This document shows, one piece after another, positions 3,960 to 7,977 of a stretch of 7,977 bases of DNA. The notes under the pieces are model-generated. The model was given only the letters and a program-made list of their open reading frames with translations. It did not search any database and was not told where the DNA came from. The stretch comes from Candidatus Nomurabacteria bacterium CG_4_9_14_0_2_um_filter_32_10 (GTDB lineage: Bacteria; Patescibacteriota; Minisyncoccia; Phycocordibacterales; UBA9973), in contig PFRK01000003.1 of assembly GCA_002788475.1 (NCBI GenBank), forward strand, positions 1 through 7,977. Reading direction: 5' to 3'. The translations under genes and the position numbers were made by a program. The number at the start of each line of letters is the position of its first letter. Positions within the stretch are counted from its first letter, which is position 1.

Positions 3960-6197
3960 ATGCAAAAATCTAATAAGAATAATAAAAAAAGAGCCAGTTT
4001 TGCCGAGTCTAGGCGGGTACAAAAATTGCGAAATGAAATTGCACGTTTGCGAGATGCTTATCATATAAAAAATTTACCGAATATTACAGATGATGTATAT
4101 GATTCTTTGACAAAAGAATTAAATATTCTTTTGCAAAAGTATCCAGAGTTTAACGACCCAAATGCGAAAGAGTTGAGGGTAGCTGGTAAACCACTAGACA
4201 AATTTGAGAAGGTTAAACATGAGGTAAAAATGTTTTCGATTGCTAATGTTTTTTCAGACGAGGAATTTTTTGCATGGGAAAAAAGAAATTTGAAATTACT
4301 TGGAAAAGATTTCCCTGAATCTTCCCATGAACCAGGTACAGGGGAATTCCCCCGTACCTGGTTCATGGGAGGAATTGAGTATTTTTGTGAATTAAAATTT
4401 GATGGGCTTGCTGTATCACTTATTTATGAAAATGGGGAATTTATAAGAGGTGTCACGAGGGGAGATGGAGAAGTAGGTGAAGATATAACTCAAAATTTGA
4501 AAACGATAAGATCAATTCCTCTTGAGTTATCCCCCATCTCCTTAACAAGGAGAGGGGTGGGGGGTGAGGTTAATTCTATTCCAGATTATATAGAAGTTCG
4601 TGGTGAAGTTTTAATGAAAAAGAGTGTATTAAAGAAACTCAATGAACTTAATGAAAAAGAAGGAAAATTACCTTTTGCAAATTCTAGAAATGCAGCAGCA
4701 GGATCACTTCGTCAGCTTGATCCAGAACTTGCAAAACAGAGAAGTCTTGATTTTTTTGCTTATGAAATTGTTCAAATAAAAGGAAATGAATGGCAAAAGT
4801 ATATAGAAAAACATTTTCAAAAACATGAATTGTTGCATGAATTTGGTTTTATGGTTGATAAATATGCAAAAAAGTTTTCTTCCTCAAAGGATATTCCAAA
4901 TTTTATAAATAAAGTTTTAGAAATTAGAGAGAATTTACCTTTTGGTATTGATGGGGTTGTTATTAATGTAGATGATACAAAGACATTTGAAAATCTTGGG
5001 GTGACAGGAAAAGACCCGAGAGGAATTATTGCTTTTAAATATCCAGCAGAAAAAGCCGCTACTGTAGTAAAAGATATAAAAATAAATGTAGGACGAACTG
5101 GAGTGCTTACTCCACTTGCGATTTTTGAGCCGACTTCTATAGCAGGTTCTATTATATCTAAAGCGACTCTTCATAATATGGATCAAATAGGGAGATTAGA
5201 TTTAAGAATAGGAGATACTGTTGTAATAGAAAAAGCAGGTGATGTTATTCCGAAAGTTGTTGAAGTGTTGACGCGAATGCGTACGGGTAAAGAAAAAAAA
5301 TTTAAGATGGTTCAGAAATGTCCAGCTTGTGGAGGAAAAATAAATAAAAAAATAACAGGGAACTTGGGGAGCTCCTCTTTGAAAGGTCCTCGGTTTCCTG
5401 GGGCCCCGAACCCCAGCCAGACCATTTCTCATAGGACTCCACAAGTTCCCGATAAAAATCTTTCTGTTGCTTATTACTGCACCAATCCTAAATGTTCTGC
5501 CAAAAACGAAAGATCACTTTTGCATTTTGTTTCTGTTTTTGGAATTTATGAATTGGGTCCGAAGATTCTAAGACGATTCAAAGATGAAGGATTAATTACT
5601 GATGCGGCCGATATCTTTACTCTTTCCAAAGAAGATATTGCACCACTTGAAAGATTTGGAGAAAAATCAGCAGAAAATATTATAAAGGAAATACAATTGA
5701 AGAAAAAAATTCCACTTTCTAAATTTCTTTTTGCGCTTGGAATATTACATGTGGGGGAAGAAACAGCCAGAGATTTGGCGATGAATTTTGGTTCTTTTAA
5801 GAAGATTACTGAAGCAAAAATTGAAGAGATAAATGAAATAGAAAACATAGGGCCTGCAGTTTCTGAAAGTGTCTGTGTTTATTTTAAAGATAAAAATAAT
5901 TTATCTTTTATAAAAAAGTTATTTGATAATGGTGTTATCGTAGAAAGCTATAAGCTATCAGCTATCAGCTATAAGCTGTCGGGATTGATTTTTGTTTTGA
6001 CAGGTACACTTTTACAAATGTCTCGTGAATTGGCTAAAGAAAAGATTATTTCCCTAGGAGGAAAAGTCACAAATTCTGTTTCTAAAAGTACTTCTTATGT
6101 AGTGGTTGGGGAAGAAGCTGGTTCAAAGTTGAAAGATGCACAAAAATTAGGTATAAAAATAATCAACGAGAAAGATTTTTTGGATATGCTATACTAA
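3960..6197 (+). CDS. ligA: NAD+-dependent DNA ligase carrying four repeat insertions
   Basis: LigA seals nicks during replication and repair using NAD+. All domains are present: Ia (Y34-H35 and Y47-D48 for NMN binding), the adenylation domain with CELKFDG (K146 nucleophile), VRGE (E216), SRNAAAGSLRQLD (R243, R251) and AFKYP (K360), the OB fold (GRTGVLTPLA), a zinc finger (C454, C457, C507, C512), the helix-hairpin-helix region (about 515-650) and BRCT (about 675-745). At 745 residues it exceeds the usual ~670. The excess lies in four repeat-encoded stretches: 122-137, about 191-203, 467-497 (inside the zinc finger) and about 663-674 (linker). There is also an N-terminal extension of about 12 residues. 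Position 336 in DGVVINVDD is Asn where most LigA proteins have the motif IV Lys. It is seven bases after the pilin-like gene, so it is probably co-transcribed. Confidence 0.96.
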   Translation: MQKSNKNNKKRASFAESRRVQKLRNEIARLRDAYHIKNLPNITDDVYDSLTKELNILLQKYPEFNDPNAKELRVAGKPLDKFEKVKHEVKMFSIANVFSDEEFFAWEKRNLKLLGKDFPESSHEPGTGEFPRTWFMGGIEYFCELKFDGLAVSLIYENGEFIRGVTRGDGEVGEDITQNLKTIRSIPLELSPISLTRRGVGGEVNSIPDYIEVRGEVLMKKSVLKKLNELNEKEGKLPFANSRNAAAGSLRQLDPELAKQRSLDFFAYEIVQIKGNEWQKYIEKHFQKHELLHEFGFMVDKYAKKFSSSKDIPNFINKVLEIRENLPFGIDGVVINVDDTKTFENLGVTGKDPRGIIAFKYPAEKAATVVKDIKINVGRTGVLTPLAIFEPTSIAGSIISKATLHNMDQIGRLDLRIGDTVVIEKAGDVIPKVVEVLTRMRTGKEKKFKMVQKCPACGGKINKKITGNLGSSSLKGPRFPGAPNPSQTISHRTPQVPDKNLSVAYYCTNPKCSAKNERSLLHFVSVFGIYELGPKILRRFKDEGLITDAADIFTLSKEDIAPLERFGEKSAENIIKEIQLKKKIPLSKFLFALGILHVGEETARDLAMNFGSFKKITEAKIEEINEIENIGPAVSESVCVYFKDKNNLSFIKKLFDNGVIVESYKLSAISYKLSGLIFVLTGTLLQMSRELAKEKIISLGGKVTNSVSKSTSYVVVGEEAGSKLKDAQKLGIKIINEKDFLDMLY
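4323..4370. repeat. 48-nt near-perfect palindrome inside ligA (adenylation domain)
   Basis: The 17-nt arms 4323-4339 and 4354-4370 are exact reverse complements. The centre is itself the palindrome GGGGAATTCCCC (4341-4352), and the only mismatch is A4340/C4353. The element is exactly 16 codons, encoding S122-G137, and lies just before the CELKFDG adenylation motif. By my recollection of the E. coli protein, this segment is about 19 residues longer here. Confidence 0.88.
4531..4563. repeat. CCCCCATCTCCTT hairpin inside ligA
   Basis: CCCCCATCTCCTT (4531-4543) pairs with AAGGAGA (4547-4553) and TGGGGG (4558-4563), with an AAC loop and a GGGG bulge (4554-4557). It encodes most of SPISLTRRGVGGEV (191-204), inserted shortly before the VRGE motif. 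By my recollection of the E. coli protein, this interval is about 12 residues longer here. Palindromes of this CTCCTTAACAAGGAG type recur in many bacterial genomes. Confidence 0.82.
5358..5450. repeat. 93-nt nested palindrome inside the ligA zinc finger
   Basis: The outer arms are GGGAACTTGGGGAGCTCCT (5358-5376) and AGGACTCCACAAGTTCCC (5433-5450), complementary except for one mismatch and one bulge. Inside, GAAAGGTC (5381-5388) pairs with GACC-A-TTTC (5420-5428), and CTGGGG (5398-5403) pairs with CCCCAG (5411-5416). The element is exactly 31 codons (G467-P497) and splits the two cysteine pairs of the zinc finger. Confidence 0.87.
5946..5980. repeat. AGCTATAAGCT repeat in the ligA HhH-BRCT linker
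   Basis: AGCTATAAGCTATC (5946-5959), AGCTATC (5960-5966) and AGCTATAAGCTGTC (5967-5980) run head to tail. The core AGCTATAAGCT is shared with the repeats at 1610-1626 and, inverted, 3442-3458. It is translated as the linker SYKLSAISYKLSG just before the BRCT domain. Confidence 0.82.
6187..6195 (+). promoter_or_regulatory. Possible extended -10 promoter for the downstream membrane protein
   Basis: TGC followed by TATACT (6190-6195) repeats the TGC-TATAAT pattern of the promoter at 738-746 and would start transcription about 35 nt before the ATG at 6238. It overlaps the ligA stop codon and has no convincing -35, so it may be chance. Confidence 0.35.
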
Positions 6198-6200
6198 GTA

Positions 6201-6233
6201 GTCATAAAGTAGAAAGTTTATAAAGTTATAAAG
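6201..6233 (+). repeat. GTTTATAAAG repeat directly upstream of a start codon (second copy)
   Basis: GTTTATAAAGTTATAAAG (6216-6233) is identical to 2305-2322 and is preceded by the related GTCATAAAGTAGAAA. Like the first copy, it fills the gap from a stop codon to an ATGCA start, leaving no room for a Shine-Dalgarno sequence. Confidence 0.7.
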
Positions 6234-6237
6234 TTAA

Positions 6238-6762
6238 ATGCAGAATAAATTAAAGGTTTTTATAATATTTTTTGGCTGCTTATTGTTTAGGTTAATTCCC
6301 TTGAGAGCACCTAATGTAGAACCCATAATGGCCTCTATTATGCCTCTGGGACGCAAATATGGCGCTTTGTGGGGTTTTTTATTTGGGTTCCTTAGTATTA
6401 TTGTTTATGATATTTTAACTCATTTTGGAGCTTGGACTTGGATAACAGCTATTACTTATGGAGTTATTGGGGCAGTTTCTTCAGTTTATTTTAATAAATT
6501 TAAAGCATCTGTTTTTAATTTTGCAGTATTTGCTTTTTTTGCAACGATTGTTTTTGATTTAGTAACGGGAGTTTTATTTGCTCCAATGTTTGGGCAAAGT
6601 GTATTGAATGCTTTTGTTATGCAAATTCCTTTTACAGCTCTTCATTTAGCAGGGAATATAGGTTTTGCACTTACATTAAGTCCATTAATAAACAAATGGT
6701 TTGTTTCTGAACAATTTTTGGGATTAAAAAAAAGTTCTTCGTTGTTAGAAGCAAAAATTTAA
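6238..6762 (+). CDS. Polytopic membrane protein, ECF-transporter S-component-like
   Basis: The 174-residue protein is almost entirely hydrophobic, with five or six predicted membrane segments (about 5-21, 41-60, 66-84, 91-113 and 123-150). The first half, NVEPIMASIMPLGRKYGALWGFLFGFLSIIVYD, resembles the small substrate-binding (S) subunits of energy-coupling factor vitamin transporters. In these, a GxxxGxxxG-like packing surface in the first helices contacts the T subunit. The substrate cannot be read from the sequence, and no EcfA or EcfT gene is in the window, so a shared energising module elsewhere would be needed. An unrelated membrane protein of similar topology is the main alternative. 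It starts 40 nt after ligA, with repeat sequence between, and ends 16 nt before the tRNA. Confidence 0.6.
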   Translation: MQNKLKVFIIFFGCLLFRLIPLRAPNVEPIMASIMPLGRKYGALWGFLFGFLSIIVYDILTHFGAWTWITAITYGVIGAVSSVYFNKFKASVFNFAVFAFFATIVFDLVTGVLFAPMFGQSVLNAFVMQIPFTALHLAGNIGFALTLSPLINKWFVSEQFLGLKKSSSLLEAKI

Positions 6763-6770
6763 TGTAGATT
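6742..6770 (+). promoter_or_regulatory. Promoter of the tRNA-Ser gene
   Basis: TTGTTA (6742-6747) and TAGATT (6765-6770) are separated by exactly 17 nt, each matching four of six consensus bases. Transcription would begin about 6777, only a couple of bases before the mature tRNA 5' end. The -35 lies within the last codons of the membrane protein gene. Confidence 0.5.
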
Positions 6771-6778
6771 AAGAAAAT

Positions 6779-6863
6779 GGAGGCGTCGGATAGCGGTTTA
6801 TTCCACCACCTTGGAAAGGTGGCATACCGAAAGGTATCGAGAGTTCGAATCTCTCCGCCTCCG
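6779..6863 (+). tRNA. tRNA-Ser (anticodon GGA)
   Basis: A complete class II cloverleaf can be folded. The acceptor GGAGGCG (6779-6785) pairs perfectly with CGCCTCC (6856-6862). The D stem is GGA/TCC. The anticodon stem CCACC/GGTGG (6806-6810 and 6818-6822) has loop TTGGAAA with anticodon GGA at 6813-6815, reading UCC and UCU. A long variable arm, ATACC-GAAA-GGTAT (6824-6837), marks serine. The T stem GAGAG/CTCTC encloses TTCGAAT. The discriminator base is G (6863), as expected for serine. CCA is not encoded (CAA follows), so it must be added after transcription. Confidence 0.97.
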
Positions 6864-7977
6864 CAATTTTTCGAAAAGGGCTTCGGAACCAAAAATATGG
6901 TCGGCACGAAGTGCCGTCTGTTCTGAATTCCCCCCAAAAAATCCTGAATCTGAAAGGGTTCGCCACGCTCCGCGTGGCTCAAAAAATACGGTTCGAGCTT
7001 CAATAATAAAGTTCGAACCGACTTTTTTGAACAAATGAAGATTTTCTTCATTTGTTTTCTCGTTAGCCAATTCCACCATATGAATATTGGTTTTTAGAAA
7101 ATTTTCGGTAAGTTCGAACCGATTATTGGATTTTTTCTCAAAAGCCGATAATTTCTCTTTTAAAAGTTGTTTTTGATTCACTAACTTATTTTTAGAATCA
7201 CGATATTCTTCCAAAGACAGAACATTTTCTAAATATAAGTTCATCAACTTTTCAACTTTTGAATCCAAAAGAGAAATTTCATCTTTTGTTTTTTGAGAAA
7301 AAATCTCACTCGATTGGGTTTCGGATGATTGGTCTTTTCTGTTTTCTTCAATCATCCAATTTGCCCAATCGAGTGGTAAAGAAACTTTCTTGATTTCCTC
7401 CTTAATTTGAGAAGTGATGATTTCCTCACGAACATATTTTTGTTCACAAGGATTTTTCCGTTTTGTACATCGCAAATAGTTATGACCTTTTTGTGTTTCG
7501 GTGGTAATAAAACAACCACATTCTCCGCAACGGAAAAATCCTCTATACAAAAATGGTTTCAGTCCTTTGCTATGCGGTTTAGATTTCCTCATCATCACTT
7601 CTTGAACGGAATCAAAAAGTTTCTTTGTGATAATCGGTTTGTGCTTTCCTTCGTATATTTCACCACCATATCTCATTAAGCCAGTGAATATCGGATTTCT
7701 CAAAATTTGTTGGTAGTTGGAAACGGAAAGCACCTTTCCATTCTTTCTACTCAATCCAAGAGCGTTAAACTTATCGTGAAGTTGGCGCAAAGTGAAATTT
7801 CCAGTTGCATAGGCCTCAAATGTTTTCTTGATTAAAGGTGCGATATTCTCATCGGGTACTATTCCAGCACCTTTCACATTTACATAGCCCAGAGGCGACA
7901 TTTGAGGCCATATACCGTCTTTCACTTTGTTTCTGTGTCCACGCTTAATATTTTCCGATAAGTTATCCACATAATAC
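6798..7977 (-). CDS. Large serine recombinase, C-terminal part (partial, runs off the right edge)
   Basis: The frame is open to the window edge. The GTG at 7970 is not the true start, because the codons above it continue the family motif YYVDNLSENIKRG, so the catalytic resolvase domain lies outside. Numbering from that GTG, the Recombinase domain covers about 10-130 (SPLGYVN, LRQLHDKFNALG, ILRNPIFTGLMRYGGEIYEGKHKPI). The zinc ribbon has C148, C151, C168 and C175. A charged coiled coil spans about 228-280, and the family-like GSNFIIEARTVFF is near 318-330. The protein would bind att sites and perform site-specific integration or excision. The last 50 residues are encoded by hairpins and, from 370 to 390, by the antisense of tRNA-Ser, with the stop (6798-6800) inside the D loop. 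That tail is probably not conserved. The functional part of the protein probably ends near residue 335. Confidence 0.88.
   Translation of the reverse strand, partial: YYVDNLSENIKRGHRNKVKDGIWPQMSPLGYVNVKGAGIVPDENIAPLIKKTFEAYATGNFTLRQLHDKFNALGLSRKNGKVLSVSNYQQILRNPIFTGLMRYGGEIYEGKHKPIITKKLFDSVQEVMMRKSKPHSKGLKPFLYRGFFRCGECGCFITTETQKGHNYLRCTKRKNPCEQKYVREEIITSQIKEEIKKVSLPLDWANWMIEENRKDQSSETQSSEIFSQKTKDEISLLDSKVEKLMNLYLENVLSLEEYRDSKNKLVNQKQLLKEKLSAFEKKSNNRFELTENFLKTNIHMVELANEKTNEENLHLFKKVGSNFIIEARTVFFEPRGAWRTLSDSGFFGGNSEQTALRADHIFGSEALFEKLRRRRDSNSRYLSVCHLSKVVE
6902..6916. repeat. Small GC hairpin in the recombinase tail
   Basis: CGGCAC (6902-6907) and GTGCCG (6911-6916) form a six-bp stem with loop GAA, between the tRNA and the terminator-like structure. 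It could be a minor structural element of the recombination region or a small dispersed palindrome. Confidence 0.45.
6962..6978. repeat. GCCACGC-TCC-GCGTGGC hairpin in the recombinase tail
   Basis: Seven perfect base pairs close a TCC loop in an otherwise AT-rich region. On the minus strand it is translated in the recombinase as PRGAWRTL. It resembles the other GC-rich palindromes here in contrasting with local base composition, but it is much shorter. Confidence 0.55.
6981..7028. terminator. Bidirectional rho-independent terminator between tRNA-Ser and the recombinase
   Basis: CGGTTCGAGCTT (6989-7000) pairs with AAGTTCGAACCG (7009-7020) over 12 bp with one G-U, with a loop of about eight bases. 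On the plus strand TTTTTT follows at 7023-7028. On the minus strand the A-tract 6981-6986 reads as TTTTTT. It could end the plus-strand transcript carrying the tRNA and also the convergent recombinase transcript, although it lies inside the recombinase reading frame. Confidence 0.6.

Noticed and set aside
4935..5444. Minus-strand reading frames opposite ligA
   Set aside because: They are Ser/Tyr/Phe-rich, low-complexity shadows of a strongly conserved plus-strand gene, with no recognisable motif.
5946..5980. CRISPR-like or tandem array from the repeated AGCTATAAGCT units
   Set aside because: The units are very short, have no uniform unique spacers, are translated in frame, and have no cas genes nearby.
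6769..7051. Minus-strand reading frames in other phases over the tRNA region, with peptides such as AEAERFELSIPFG and GGEIRTLD
   Set aside because: These are the usual translation artefacts of a tRNA antisense strand. They overlap tRNA-Ser and the recombinase and show no domain of their own.
7407..7679. Plus-strand 90-codon frame opposite the recombinase
   Set aside because: It covers the recombinase zinc ribbon on the other strand, has no initiation signal and no family resemblance.
7968..7970. GTG as the recombinase start
   Set aside because: The open frame continues upstream with YY, completing a motif found in the middle of large serine recombinases, so the gene continues past the window edge.

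Overview
The window is AT-rich DNA that looks like a member of the candidate phyla radiation (Patescibacteria, Parcubacteria-like). The evidence is low GC, short intergenic gaps, almost no Shine-Dalgarno sequences, a small type IV pilus gene cluster, a serine recombinase against a tRNA gene, and many GC-rich palindromic repeats. This placement is inference, because no rRNA or ribosomal protein gene is present. Three genes end in TGA, so UGA is a stop codon here and the Gracilibacteria-type UGA=Gly code does not apply.

Layout, left to right. (1) 10-708: a Y1 (HUH) REP-associated-type transposase whose last codons form a near-perfect palindrome that also looks like a terminator. (2) 738-746: an extended -10 promoter, followed by a same-strand, tightly packed run: prepilin peptidase pilD (779-1570), three type IV pseudopilins (1574-2284, 2325-2918, 2940-3422), a PilX-like pilin-related protein (3476-3952) and the NAD+-dependent DNA ligase ligA (3960-6197). 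PilD would cleave and methylate the pseudopilins encoded next to it. The pilus motor, platform and major pilin genes are not in the window. ligA appears to share the transcript but has no obvious functional link to pili. (3) 6238-6762: a small polytopic membrane protein resembling ECF-transporter S components. (4) 6779-6863: tRNA-Ser(GGA), with its own likely promoter in the end of the preceding gene. (5) 7977-6798, minus strand: the C-terminal part of a large serine recombinase. Its reading frame runs through a bidirectional-looking terminator and into the antisense strand of the tRNA. The catalytic N-terminus lies beyond the right edge.

The most striking signal is a set of GC-rich or AGCT-rich palindromic and repetitive elements inside protein-coding genes, in frame. 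One forms the transposase C-terminus. Two lie in pseudopilin leader peptides just before the prepilin cleavage site. Four lie in ligA: before the adenylation lysine, before the VRGE motif, inside the zinc finger, and in the linker before BRCT. Two ligA elements are exactly 48 and 93 nt, that is 16 and 31 codons, and together the insertions explain why this ligase is 745 residues rather than about 670. One pseudopilin insertion of 51 nt is flanked by an 8-bp imperfect direct repeat. The arrangement recalls Rickettsia palindromic elements, and a REP-type transposase sits a few hundred bases from the first pilin insertion.
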